Notes under the pieces: model-generated
The model's input: the letters and a program-made list of their open reading frames with translations, nothing else
Database searches by the model: none
What the model was told of the DNA's origin: nothing
Shown here: in pieces, positions 41,816 through 52,225 of the stretch
Layout of the letters: every line of letters begins with the position of its first letter
Numbering within the stretch: position 1 is the stretch's first letter
Made by a program: the position numbers and the translations under genes
Source of the DNA: Alphaproteobacteria bacterium
GTDB lineage: Bacteria; Pseudomonadota; Alphaproteobacteria; Rhizobiales; Beijerinckiaceae
Reading direction: 5' to 3'
Assembly: GCA_021325385.1 (NCBI GenBank)
Contig: JAJPHH010000028.1
Location: 1-64,000 of the forward strand
DNA length: 64,000 bases

Positions 41816-43822
41816 ATGAACGTGAGAGTGGCGAACGCGGCGACGGCGCCGGGATATGCTCGCTCAAGCCACGCCGAAGAAAGCCAGGCCGACGTCTTCA
41901 GCGTTTTCAGCGAAGCCTACGAGCGCGAACGGCGCGAGGCGATGAGCCTCGCCGACTATCTCGAAGGCTGCCGCAACGATCCCGGCATGTACGCGACAGC
42001 CGCCGAGCGCATGGTGACGGCGATCGGCGAGCCAAAGCTCATCGACACCAGCGCCGATCTGCGCTTGGGGCGAATTTTTCTCAATCGGACGATCAAGATC
42101 TATCCGACCATGGCCGGGTTTTTCGGCATGGAGGACACGATCCAGCGCGTCGTCAGCTATTTCCAGCACGCCGCGCAGGGGCTCGAAGAGCGCAAACAGG
42201 TGCTCTATCTGCTCGGCCCGGTCGGCGGCGGCAAGTCCTCGCTGGCCGAGCGGCTGAAGAGTCTGATGGAGACCCAGCCGATCTATGTGCTCGCCGCGGG
42301 CGAGGAGTTGAGCCCCGTCTTCGAATCGCCGCTCGGCCTGTTCCGCCCTGAAACGATGGGCGACACGCTGGAGAACCGCTACGGGATCGCGCGCCGCCGC
42401 CTGACCGGCATCTGCTCGCCCTGGGCCGCCAAGCGGCTCGACGAATTTCGCGGCGACTTGTCGAAATTCACCGTCGTCAAACTCTTCCCCTCGAAGCTGC
42501 GTCAGATCGGCGTGGCCAAAACCGAGCCGGGCGACGAAAACAACCAGGACATCTCTTCGCTGGTCGGCAAGACCGACATCCGCAAGCTCGAGAGCTTCTC
42601 GCAAAACGATCCCGATTCCTATTCCTATTCCGGTGGCCTGAATCGGACGACGCAAGGCCTTCTCGAATTCGTCGAGATGTTCAAGGCGCCGATCAAGGTG
42701 CTGCATCCGCTGCTCACCGCGACGCAGGAGGGCAATTACGTGGGCACCGAAAATATCGGTGCGCTGCCGTATCAAGGAATCATTCTCGCCCATTCCAATG
42801 AATCGGAATGGGAGCAATTCAAGAACAATAAGAACAACGAGGCGTTTCTTGACCGGATCTGCGTGATCAAGGTGCCCTATTGCCTGCGGGTCTCGGAAGA
42901 AGCGATGATCTATCGCAAGCTTTTGGAGAACAGCGATCTCGGCAACGCGCCCTGCGCGCCGGAGCTGCTGGAGATGCTGAGCCGCTTCTGCGTGTTGTCG
43001 CGCCTGAAGGACCATCCCAACTCGCCGCTCTTCTCCAAGATGCGCGCCTATAACGGCGACAGCCTCAAGGATTCCGATCCCAAGGCCAAGTCGATCCAGG
43101 AATATCGCGAGGCCGCCGGCATTTCCGAGGGCATGACCGGCATCTCGCCGCGCTTCGCCTTCAAGGTTCTCTCCGAGACCTTCAATTACGACACCGAGGA
43201 GATCGCCGCCGATCCGGTTCACCTCATGTACGTGCTCGAGCAATCGGTGCGCCGCGAGCAATATCCCAAAGAGGTCGAGGACCGTTATCTCGACTTCATC
43301 AAATCCGAGCTGGCGCCGCGCTACGCCGAATTCATCGGCCGCGAAATCCAGAAGGCCTATATCGAATCCTACAGCGAATACGGTCAGAACCTGTTCGACC
43401 GCTACATCGCTTACGCCGACGCCTGGATCGAGGAGCAGGATTACAAGGACCCTGACACGGGACAGATATTCGACCGGCAGATTCTCGACGCCGAATTGTC
43501 GAAAATCGAAAAGCCGGCCGGGATCGCCAATCCGAAGGACTTTCGCAACGAGATCGTCAAGTTCGCGTTGCGCTCCCGCGCCGCCAATCAGGGCAAGAAT
43601 CCGTCATGGATCTCCTACGAGAAAATTAGAGAAGTCATCGAAAAGCGCATGTTCAGCCAGGTCGAGGACCTTCTGCCGGTGATTAGCTTCGGCGCCAAGC
43701 GGGACACCAAGACCGAGCAGCAGCACGCCGACTTCCTGGAAAGGATGGTGGCGCGCGGCTACACCGAGCGGCAGGTTCGGCGGCTCGTGGAATGGTACAT
43801 GCGCGTCAACAAAGCCGGGTGA
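41816..43822 (+). CDS. prkA: PrkA/YeaG-family AAA+ serine protein kinase
   Basis: A 668-residue protein. The AAA+ module has a Walker A GPVGGGKS at residues 134-141, and the rest follows the PrkA layout with the motif YSGGLNRTTQGLLEFVEMFK and a C-terminal part rich in acidic residues that carries the proposed kinase activity. YeaG/PrkA acts in starvation and stress responses of E. coli and in sporulation of Bacillus. The gene starts the conserved prkA-yeaH-spoVR operon; a GGAGGA ribosome site precedes the ATG. Confidence 0.95.
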   Translation: MNVRVANAATAPGYARSSHAEESQADVFSVFSEAYERERREAMSLADYLEGCRNDPGMYATAAERMVTAIGEPKLIDTSADLRLGRIFLNRTIKIYPTMAGFFGMEDTIQRVVSYFQHAAQGLEERKQVLYLLGPVGGGKSSLAERLKSLMETQPIYVLAAGEELSPVFESPLGLFRPETMGDTLENRYGIARRRLTGICSPWAAKRLDEFRGDLSKFTVVKLFPSKLRQIGVAKTEPGDENNQDISSLVGKTDIRKLESFSQNDPDSYSYSGGLNRTTQGLLEFVEMFKAPIKVLHPLLTATQEGNYVGTENIGALPYQGIILAHSNESEWEQFKNNKNNEAFLDRICVIKVPYCLRVSEEAMIYRKLLENSDLGNAPCAPELLEMLSRFCVLSRLKDHPNSPLFSKMRAYNGDSLKDSDPKAKSIQEYREAAGISEGMTGISPRFAFKVLSETFNYDTEEIAADPVHLMYVLEQSVRREQYPKEVEDRYLDFIKSELAPRYAEFIGREIQKAYIESYSEYGQNLFDRYIAYADAWIEEQDYKDPDTGQIFDRQILDAELSKIEKPAGIANPKDFRNEIVKFALRSRAANQGKNPSWISYEKIREVIEKRMFSQVEDLLPVISFGAKRDTKTEQQHADFLERMVARGYTERQVRRLVEWYMRVNKAG

Positions 43823-43838
43823 CGGCGGGCGGAAGGTA

Positions 43839-45161
43839 ATGCCTCTCTTCATCGACCGCCGACTCAATCCCCGCGACAAGAATTTCGGCAATCGGCAGCG
43901 CTTCCTGCGGCGCGCTCGGGAGCGGGTGAAAGAGGCGGTCGACCGCGTCGTTCGCGAGCGCGGCATTGCCGACGCCGGCAAGGGCGCGGCCGTGTCGATC
44001 CCGGCGGGCGGCATCGACGAGCCGCAATTCCATCATTCGGATACGACCGGCGATCGGCGGCGGCCGCTGCCGGGCAACAAGACTTTCGTCGCCGGCGATC
44101 TCATCGACAAGCCGGAAGGCGGCGGCGGCGAGGGCAGGGGCAAGCAGGCCTCCGATTCCGGCGAAGCCGAGGACCCGTTCGTCTTCGCGCTGACCGCCGA
44201 CGAATTCCTCGACATCCTGTTCGAGGACCTCGAACTGCCGGACCTGGTCAAGGCTTCGCTGAAGGACACGACCAGCAAGGAGCCGCGTCGGGCCGGCTAT
44301 TCCAATGACGGCGTGACGCCCAATCTCAACGTGCTTCGCACGATGCGCTTCAGCCTGAGCCGGCGGCTCGCGCTGCGCCGTCCGACCGAAGCGAAAGTGA
44401 AATTGCTCGCCGACGAGGTTGAGAAGCTGCAGGCGCTTCAAGCGGATTGTCTGCTGGACGCCAAGGGCCAGCAGCGGCTGCGCGACGCGGTCGAGGAAAT
44501 GCAAGGCCTGAAGAAGCTGCAGCGGGCCATTCCCTATATCGACCCGGTCGACCTGCGCTACAACCGTTTCGAGCCGAAGCCGACGCCGCGCGCCAAGGCG
44601 GTGATGTTCTGCCTGATGGACGTCTCCGGCTCGATGGGCGAGCGCGAGAAGGATCTCGCCAAGCGCTTTTTCATTCTGCTCCACCTGTTCCTCAGACGGA
44701 AATACGATCGCGTCGATCTGGTCTTCATCCGCCATACGCACGAAGCCAAGGAGGTCGACGAGCAGGAATTCTTCTACAGCCGGGAATCCGGCGGCACGAT
44801 CGTCAGCGCCGCGCTGACGAAGATGCTCGAAGTCCTCCGCGCCCGTTATTCCGTCGCCGACTGGAACGTCTATTGCGCGCAAGCTTCCGACGGCGACAAT
44901 TCGTCGAGCGACACCGCGCGCTGCATCAATATGCTGGCCAGCGAGATTCTGCCGCTCTGCCAATATTACGCCTATATCGAAATCCTCGACGAGCATGACG
45001 GCTTCTCCGAGGAGGCCGGCAAGGAATTGTGGCGCGGCTACCGGCTGCTCAAGCCGAAAGCAGCCAATTTCGCCATGAAGCACGTCGCCCGGCGCGCCGA
45101 CATCTATCCGGTCTTTCGTGAGCTTTTCGCGAAGCAGCCGGCGAAAGGCGCAGCGAAATGA
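43839..45161 (+). CDS. YeaH/YhbH-family protein (DUF444)
   Basis: A 440-residue protein 16 bp after prkA. The N-terminus LFIDRRLNPRDKNFGNRQRF is the family signature. A Gly-rich disordered patch (about residues 85-110) is followed by a von Willebrand-like domain with a MIDAS motif DVSGSMGEREKDLAKRF near residues 262-278. It is thought to act with the PrkA kinase in a stress pathway. Its stop shares ATGA with the next start, so all three genes are coupled. Confidence 0.93.
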   Translation: MPLFIDRRLNPRDKNFGNRQRFLRRARERVKEAVDRVVRERGIADAGKGAAVSIPAGGIDEPQFHHSDTTGDRRRPLPGNKTFVAGDLIDKPEGGGGEGRGKQASDSGEAEDPFVFALTADEFLDILFEDLELPDLVKASLKDTTSKEPRRAGYSNDGVTPNLNVLRTMRFSLSRRLALRRPTEAKVKLLADEVEKLQALQADCLLDAKGQQRLRDAVEEMQGLKKLQRAIPYIDPVDLRYNRFEPKPTPRAKAVMFCLMDVSGSMGEREKDLAKRFFILLHLFLRRKYDRVDLVFIRHTHEAKEVDEQEFFYSRESGGTIVSAALTKMLEVLRARYSVADWNVYCAQASDGDNSSSDTARCINMLASEILPLCQYYAYIEILDEHDGFSEEAGKELWRGYRLLKPKAANFAMKHVARRADIYPVFRELFAKQPAKGAAK

Positions 45162-46723
45162 GCGAGATCATGTCGAGCCCGGATCGCCCCGCCGCCGCGC
45201 CGCCGCGCCGTCCGCTGTTTGAAACGGCGGATTGGGATTTCGATACGATGCAGCGCGTGTTCGACGAGATCGAACGGATCGCGCTCGACGAGCTGAAGCT
45301 TGACGTCTATCCCAACCAGATCGAGATCATCTCCGCCGAGCAGATGCTCGACGCGTATTGCTCGATCGGCATGCCGTTGATGTATGGCCATTGGTCGTTC
45401 GGCAAGAAATTCGTCCATCACGAGAAACTCTACCGCTACGGCTATCAGGCGCTGGCTTACGAGATCGTCATCAACTCCAATCCCTGCATCAGCTACTACA
45501 TGGAAGAAAACACCATGGCGATGCAGACTTTGGTGCTCGCCCATGCGGCTTTCGGCCACAATCATTTCTACAAGAACAATTACCTCTTCAAGCAATGGAC
45601 CGATCCGGACGGCGTGCTCGACTATCTGGACTTCGCCAAGAAATACGTCGCAGAATGCGAGGAGCGGCACGGGGCGGCGGCGGTGGAGGAGACGATCGAC
45701 GCGGCGCACGCTCTGATGAACCAGAGCGTATTCCGCTATAAGCGCCGCTCGAGGATGAAGATGAGCGAGGTCGAGCGCCGCGAGCGCGAGCGCCGGGCGC
45801 ATGAAGAACGGGCTTTCTCCGATCTGTGGCGGACCGTGCCGCATCCGCCCGGCAAGCCGGCGCCGCCGATGACCGAGAAGGAGGCGGCCGAGCGCAAGCG
45901 CAAGCTCAATTTGCCCGAGGAGAACATCCTCTATTTCATCGAGAAGCACAGCCCGACTCTGCGCGAGTGGCAACGCGAGCTGTTGCGCATCGTGCGCAAC
46001 ATCTCGCAGTATTTCTATCCGCAGCGCCAGACGAAATTGATGAACGAGGGCTGCGCCACCTTCGTACACTATCACATCGTCAACCGCCTCTACGACAAAG
46101 GCCTCATTCCGGAAGGCGCGCTTCTCGAAATCCTGCATAGCCATTCGGACGTCACGTTCCAGCCGGGCTATGACGACGCGCGCTATTCGGGCGTCAATCC
46201 TTACGCGCTCGGCTTCGCCATGATGCAGGACATCGAGCGCGTCTGCGTCGCCCCGACCGCCGAAGATCGCGAATGGCTGCCCGAAATCGCCGGCAACGGC
46301 GATTGGCTGTCGACGCTTAAGGATGTATGGGCGAATTATCGCGACGAGTCCTTCGTTCGTCAGTTCTTGAGCCCGCATCTGATGCGCAAGTTCAAGTTCT
46401 TCGCGCTCGAAGACAAAGCCGACGAGCCGCAATATCGGGTCGAAGCCATCCATAACGAGGACGGCTATCGCGCGCTGCGCGGCGCCGTGGCCGAAAGCTA
46501 CGATCTCTCCGAGATCATGCCCGACATCCAGGTCGTCGACGTCGACCTGCTCGGCGACCGCTGCCTGATCCTCCGCCACAATATGCGCCACGGCGTCCGC
46601 CTCGGCGGCAAGAGCCGCGACAAGGTGCTGGCGCATGTGCGCAAGCTGTGGGGCTATGGCGTCAGGATGCAGGAATTCGACGTCGAGCGCGGTACGATCA
46701 GGGACGAGGTGGGCGTGAGTTAG
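45158..46723 (+). CDS. SpoVR/YcgB-family protein
   Basis: A 521-residue cytoplasmic protein with the SpoVR family motifs MPLMYGHWSFGKKF, YRYGYQALAYEIVINS and YFYPQRQTKLMNEGCATF. The last two regions contain the conserved Glu and His residues of the family. SpoVR is needed for the spore cortex in Bacillus and in other bacteria is coupled to YeaG and YeaH in stress response; its chemistry is unknown. This is the last gene of the operon, joined to yeaH by ATGA. Confidence 0.94.
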   Translation: MSEIMSSPDRPAAAPPRRPLFETADWDFDTMQRVFDEIERIALDELKLDVYPNQIEIISAEQMLDAYCSIGMPLMYGHWSFGKKFVHHEKLYRYGYQALAYEIVINSNPCISYYMEENTMAMQTLVLAHAAFGHNHFYKNNYLFKQWTDPDGVLDYLDFAKKYVAECEERHGAAAVEETIDAAHALMNQSVFRYKRRSRMKMSEVERRERERRAHEERAFSDLWRTVPHPPGKPAPPMTEKEAAERKRKLNLPEENILYFIEKHSPTLREWQRELLRIVRNISQYFYPQRQTKLMNEGCATFVHYHIVNRLYDKGLIPEGALLEILHSHSDVTFQPGYDDARYSGVNPYALGFAMMQDIERVCVAPTAEDREWLPEIAGNGDWLSTLKDVWANYRDESFVRQFLSPHLMRKFKFFALEDKADEPQYRVEAIHNEDGYRALRGAVAESYDLSEIMPDIQVVDVDLLGDRCLILRHNMRHGVRLGGKSRDKVLAHVRKLWGYGVRMQEFDVERGTIRDEVGVS

Positions 46724-46817
46724 GACCGCTCGCCCATCCGTGATCTCGTTCGCAGTCCGTCAAGCCCAAAGTGGCGTCCCCGCGTCGGAGGACAGCGGCG
46801 CTTAACCGGCCTGCCGG

Positions 46818-47975
46818 TCAAGAGCGGCCTTCGTCGGCGTGAGGCGCCCGTCGCTCGACCGCATGCGCTTCGATCGGTTGATTCCGGCCGCGCAGCGCAA
46901 GGCTCACTGTCTCGCCGACCTTGATGTCGCTCGGGACCGCTGCCTGTCGCAACATGTCGGCCGAGACGATCAGGCGTCGATTGGCGGCCTTGCACTCTTC
47001 GCAGAGCCGCGCCGCGACATTCATCGTGTCGCCGAAAAAGGCGAGCTGGCGCTTGGCGTCGCCGCATTCGCTGACGATGACCGCCCCGGCATGGAGGCCG
47101 GCGCGAAAGCGGGGCGCAACGCCGAAGGCGCGCTCGTAATCGGGCTTTAGCCGCGCGATCTTCTCTTCCATGGCGAAGAAGCAGGTCAGGGCGCGCGCAT
47201 TCGCGCTTGGATCGTCGGCAAGCGGCCAGGCGACGATCGCCTCGTCGCCGACATAGGCGTGAACCGCGCCGCCGTGATCGCTGATCGGCTCGTCGATGTC
47301 GAAGAAGAAGCGGGTGAGCAGATCGTGGACTTTCAGTTCGCCCATCTCCTCGGCCAGCCTGGTCGAGCCGGCGAGATCGAGAAACATCACGATCAATTGC
47401 TCGCGGGCCGGCCGGTGATAGGCGCCGAGCAGCACGCTCGCGAGCATCGGCCGGCCGATCAGGCGGATTGTCTCGGCGACCGCATTGACGACGAGCGACA
47501 AGCCGAGGCTCAGCGCGACGATCTCGGGCAAGCGGTTGCGGAGCCATTCGGCGCTGATCCCATGCCGGCCGGAGGAATCGGCATAGAGAACGAATTGCAA
47601 CAGGACGCCGACAACGACGACGGCGAGCGCCATGACGATCGAGCGGATCAGAACCTCCGCCGCCAAGGGCAGCCGCCGCAACGCCGCGCCGACCTCGCTG
47701 CGCGCGCCAACGGCGAAAAAGGCTTGCACCATCCAGACAGTCAGCGCGATCCCGACGCCATGCAGCCCGCTGCGCAGGCTGTTCGCCATGTCGCGTTCGG
47801 CGGCGGCGTCGAAGAGAAAGCGATTGGCGAGGCCGGCAAGAAAGCCGATCAGAATGGCGAGGCCCAGAAGGCGGGAGCGCCGCGCCACATAGCGAGAGAG
47901 ACGCGCAGGCCAGCCTTCCCTGCGCGCCGCCGAGACTCGTAAACTATCCTTCTGCTGCTCGCGCGCGGTAGACAT
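46818..47975 (-). CDS. Membrane-anchored class III adenylate/guanylate cyclase
   Basis: A 385-residue protein. Four hydrophobic segments lie at about residues 34-56, 70-90, 105-132 and 150-168, then the catalytic domain from about 190. Metal-binding Asp residues are Asp200 (IVMFLDLAGSTRL) and Asp244 (AYVGDEAIVAW). The transition-state Asn and Arg appear in FFGDTMNVAARLCEECK. It would produce cyclic AMP or GMP in response to a membrane signal. The substrate-specifying residues cannot be settled by eye. It is convergent with the SpoVR gene. Confidence 0.9.
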   Translation of the reverse strand: MSTAREQQKDSLRVSAARREGWPARLSRYVARRSRLLGLAILIGFLAGLANRFLFDAAAERDMANSLRSGLHGVGIALTVWMVQAFFAVGARSEVGAALRRLPLAAEVLIRSIVMALAVVVVGVLLQFVLYADSSGRHGISAEWLRNRLPEIVALSLGLSLVVNAVAETIRLIGRPMLASVLLGAYHRPAREQLIVMFLDLAGSTRLAEEMGELKVHDLLTRFFFDIDEPISDHGGAVHAYVGDEAIVAWPLADDPSANARALTCFFAMEEKIARLKPDYERAFGVAPRFRAGLHAGAVIVSECGDAKRQLAFFGDTMNVAARLCEECKAANRRLIVSADMLRQAAVPSDIKVGETVSLALRGRNQPIEAHAVERRAPHADEGRS

Positions 47976-48266
47976 GGCCGCTCCGAGATCAATTAGAGCC
48001 GATTTGAACCAGATTTACGCGACGGCGCCTTTCTAAGCCCCTGTGCGTCGCCGCGCAGCGCCGTCGCGTGGGCGAAGGACAGGTCCTTGACGGCGCGGCC
48101 GCGCTGCGGGCTCTCTTGCGGCAGGCGATGAAGCGAGGCGAGGCCAACCGCGGGCGAGTCAAATCCGCCCATATCGCGTCACCTGCGGCGTCGATCGGTT
48201 CCTTAAACCGACGAAGCCCAATCTCGACAAGAGAACCCAATTCCACTCCTTTTCAGCCCGCCAAAT

Positions 48267-49547
48267 TTATCGCCTGTCATCCCTCGCCTCCCTGACCGCC
48301 TCCTCCAGCAGCGCCGCCAGCCGCTCCGGCTCCTGCGGGAAGCCCGCCCTGATCCACTTCGCCTGTAGCGCTTTCAGCGTCGCGCCGACCTCCCGGCCGC
48401 CGGCGACGCCGCGGGCGATCACGTCGGCGCCCGAAAAGGGCAGCGTCGGCTGCGGCGTGTCGGCGAGGAAGCGGGCGGCGCTCGAGAAACGCGCATCGTC
48501 CGCCGGCGCGCCGCTGTCCGCCTGCGCCAAGGCGAGCGCGTCGAGCGAGGTCGTACGCCCCTGGGCGAAGAGCCAGGCGCGCAATTCGCCCGGCGGCGGC
48601 GGGGCGGCGAGGCCGTGCAGCCCTTCCAGCGCGCGGGCGGCGCAAGCCAAGCGCTCGTGATCGGCGTTGGAGAGGCGCAGGCGCTCGCGCAGGCGGTCGG
48701 CATCCTCTTCGATGCGCACGATCAGGCCGGCGAGGCGCAGCAGCGGGTCGGGCGCGACGCCGCGCGCCGTCTCGATCCGCGCGATCCGCGCGTGGCGAGC
48801 GCCGTCCGGCGCGGACGCCAATAGCGGGATCAGCAGGCCGCAATCGCAAAGCTCGGCGACGATTTCGGCGGCTCTCGCAGCTTTCAGCAGCTTGAACAGT
48901 TCGGCGGCGATCCGCTCGCGGGACAGGCGCATCAAGCCGTCGCGCTCCTGGATCGCGGCGAGAAACCCTTGCCTGTCGAGCGGGCCTTCGCCGTAAGCGG
49001 CGGAGAATCGGAAGAAGCGCAGCGCGCGCAAATAATCTTCGCGGATGCGCTGGCGCGCCTCGCCGATGAAGCGCACGCGCCGCGCCGCGAGATCGGCGAG
49101 GCCGCCGGCGTAATCGTGGATCACGCCATCGCGGGAAAGCGACAGCGCGTTGATGGTGAAGTCGCGGCGCAACGCGTCCTGGGCGAAATCGCGGCCGAAG
49201 CGCACCTTCGTCCAGCGACCGTCCGGCTCGACGTCTTCGCGCAAGGTCGTGGTCTCGAACGGCGCGCCGTCGACGATCACCGTCACCGTGCCATGGGCGA
49301 GCCCGGTCGGCGCGACCTTGAAGCCGGCCGCCTCCGCGCGGCGCGTGACCTCTTCCGGCGGCGCGGTGGTGGCGAGATCGAAATCGCTGACTTTCAAGCC
49401 GAGAACCAGGTCCCGCACCGCGCCGCCGACGATTCGCGTCTCCTCGCCGCCGCCGTCGAGCGCTTCGAGCGCCCGGGCAAGACGGCCCTTCTCCAGGATT
49501 TTGCGGTCGGCGAGGCGGCCGTCGATCAGAGTCGGCAGGCCGCTCAT
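48267..49547 (-). CDS. CCA-adding / poly(A) polymerase-family tRNA nucleotidyltransferase
   Basis: A 426-residue class II nucleotidyltransferase starting at 49547, in an ATGA overlap with the DUF6111 gene. The head domain shows TRIVGGAVRDLVLG and KVSDFDLATTAPPEEV with the catalytic Asp pair, then RRDFTINALSLS and RIREDYLRALRFFRFSA. It repairs or builds the 3' CCA of tRNAs. Close relatives in alphaproteobacteria are annotated as CCA enzymes. It is the last gene of the 51071-48267 block. Confidence 0.93.
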   Translation of the reverse strand: MSGLPTLIDGRLADRKILEKGRLARALEALDGGGEETRIVGGAVRDLVLGLKVSDFDLATTAPPEEVTRRAEAAGFKVAPTGLAHGTVTVIVDGAPFETTTLREDVEPDGRWTKVRFGRDFAQDALRRDFTINALSLSRDGVIHDYAGGLADLAARRVRFIGEARQRIREDYLRALRFFRFSAAYGEGPLDRQGFLAAIQERDGLMRLSRERIAAELFKLLKAARAAEIVAELCDCGLLIPLLASAPDGARHARIARIETARGVAPDPLLRLAGLIVRIEEDADRLRERLRLSNADHERLACAARALEGLHGLAAPPPPGELRAWLFAQGRTTSLDALALAQADSGAPADDARFSSAARFLADTPQPTLPFSGADVIARGVAGGREVGATLKALQAKWIRAGFPQEPERLAALLEEAVREARDDRR

Positions 49548-49804
49548 TCGATATGGCCCGGGATCAGGCGGCCGTTTTCGAGATGGGCGGGAATGTACGT
49601 CCCGTGCCCGCGCGGTGCGACAAAAGCGAGCAGCGCCATGCCGCCGGCCGCGACCGCGAGCCCGACCAGCGTCAGAGTGGCGACGCGGCTTCTCGTCCAA
49701 TGCTCGATCGCCAGCGGATAGCGCGTGCGCAAGACGAGGTAGATCGCGAACACGACGAAGGGGCTGAGGAACAAAGCCAGAGGCTCGAGCGCGGCGCGCA
49801 GCAT
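49544..49804 (-). CDS. Small inner-membrane protein, DUF6111 family
   Basis: An 86-residue protein with two hydrophobic segments (about residues 7-25 and 43-63) and a conserved-looking tail APRGHGTYIPAHLENGRLIPG. It fits the DUF6111 family found beside NUDIX and CCA genes in alphaproteobacteria. The function is unknown. It overlaps both neighbours (1 bp with the NUDIX gene, 4 bp with the CCA gene). Confidence 0.85.
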   Translation of the reverse strand: MLRAALEPLALFLSPFVVFAIYLVLRTRYPLAIEHWTRSRVATLTLVGLAVAAGGMALLAFVAPRGHGTYIPAHLENGRLIPGHIE

Positions 49805-50457
49805 CAGGCGTAGAGCCTTTCATAAAGATTGCGGATGATGCCCGCGGTCGCGCCCCAAATGTACCTATTCTTGTACGGCATGACATAGAAATGCCGCGTC
49901 CGCCCCTGCCATTCGCGCGATTGGCGCTGATGATTGGCGGCGTCCATCAAGAAGCTCAGCGGCGTTTCGAACACGTCGTCGACCTCTTCCCGGTTGACTT
50001 TCAGCGTGAAGCCCGGCTCGACGATCGCGGTCATCGTCAGAATCCGGTAGCCGGTGCCGGTGAGGTACGGATCGAGCCAGCCGGTCGGCTGGATATAGCG
50101 CTCTTCGAGCCCGATCTCCTCCATAGCCTCGCGCAAGGCGGCTTCGAGCGGCGTCTCGTCGTCGTCGATCTTGCCGCCGGGAAAGGCGACCTGGCCGGAA
50201 TGCTGGCGCAGAGCGGTCGCGCGCTGGGTGAGAAGCACGGTCGCGCCTTCCGGCCGCGCCACGATCGGCGCCAGAACGGCGGCCGGCCGCGCCGCGCCGA
50301 CGGCGTGCTCGTCGGGCGTCAGCGTGTTGAGGGCGAAATCGCCGCGCCGGGGCGCGATCAGCGGATTGAGCGCGTCTTTCGGGAGATCGAGCGAGAGCCG
50401 CGCATGGGCGCGGGCGCGAAAATCCTCGGCCGAGAAAAAGGCGGGCGGGGCGTTCAC
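49804..50457 (-). CDS. NUDIX hydrolase, CoA pyrophosphatase type
   Basis: A 217-residue NUDIX enzyme. The NUDIX box begins GGKIDDDETPLEAALREAME and continues EIGL (about residues 92-115), and the CoA-specific prefix LLTQRATALRQHSGQVAFPG lies immediately before it. Such enzymes hydrolyse CoA and acyl-CoA to phosphopantetheine and 3',5'-ADP. It is translationally coupled on both sides. Confidence 0.92.
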   Translation of the reverse strand: MNAPPAFFSAEDFRARAHARLSLDLPKDALNPLIAPRRGDFALNTLTPDEHAVGAARPAAVLAPIVARPEGATVLLTQRATALRQHSGQVAFPGGKIDDDETPLEAALREAMEEIGLEERYIQPTGWLDPYLTGTGYRILTMTAIVEPGFTLKVNREEVDDVFETPLSFLMDAANHQRQSREWQGRTRHFYVMPYKNRYIWGATAGIIRNLYERLYA

Positions 50458-51071
50458 GAGGCGTCGAGCTCCGCGGCGCGGACCATCGGGAAGAACACGC
50501 CGCTGGACGATACGCCGAACCAGTCTTCGCCATCGATCGGCCGCGTCTCGCCAAGCGCGACGAGGTCATAGTACAGCGCGCGCTTGACCAGCGCCCAGAG
50601 CCTGTCCCGCACCAGCACGTAAGGCTTCAAGCCCTCGGCTGCGCCGGGCTCGAAGCGCAGAGGATGATCCCGATCGACGGTGACGACATCTTCGACATTG
50701 GTCCGGAAGGCGAGCCGCCGACCGTCCTGACCATCCTCGACCATCATTTCGACCGCGACGAACGGCGCGTCGTCGACCCTGATGCCGACCCGCTCGACGG
50801 GCGTGACCAGAACGTAGCGGTCGTCGTCGCGCCTCAGGATCGACGAAAAAAGCTGGACCAAAGGCGGCCGGCCGATCGGCGAGCCGTTGTAAAACCACGT
50901 CCCGTCGCCGGCGATGCGCATGTCGATCTCGCCGCAATAGGGCGGATTCCACAAATGGACCGGCGCCGGACCGCGCTTACGGATGGCCGACGCGGCCTCG
51001 AGGCCCTGCAAAGCCTGATCCGGCGCCCGGCCAGGCTGGCGATCAGCAGATTGTGATGAGGCGTCCGCCAT
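50454..51071 (-). CDS. DUF1285-family protein
   Basis: A 205-residue protein from the ATG at 51071. The family core is PPYCGEIDMRIAGDGTWFYN, followed by GSPIGRPPLVQLFSSILRR and repeated beta strands (YVLVTPVERVGIRV). No enzymatic motif is evident and its function is not established. It is the first gene of a four-gene block whose members all overlap, so it probably shares the promoter region 51072-51206 with the divergent MoxR gene. Confidence 0.88.
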   Translation of the reverse strand: MADASSQSADRQPGRAPDQALQGLEAASAIRKRGPAPVHLWNPPYCGEIDMRIAGDGTWFYNGSPIGRPPLVQLFSSILRRDDDRYVLVTPVERVGIRVDDAPFVAVEMMVEDGQDGRRLAFRTNVEDVVTVDRDHPLRFEPGAAEGLKPYVLVRDRLWALVKRALYYDLVALGETRPIDGEDWFGVSSSGVFFPMVRAAELDAS

Positions 51072-51206
51072 AATCCGCGCTTCTTTGTGGGCAAGCATCT
51101 TGCATCGCCAAAAGCGGCTTTTCTGTTTCGCCGCGCTAAGCCCTAATCTAGTGACCGGCCGGCGAAGAGGAAACTTCGCCCGGTCAGTCCGCGTTTGAGG
51201 AAACCG

Positions 51207-52220
<1,014 letters not shown>

Positions 52221-52225
52221 CGAAC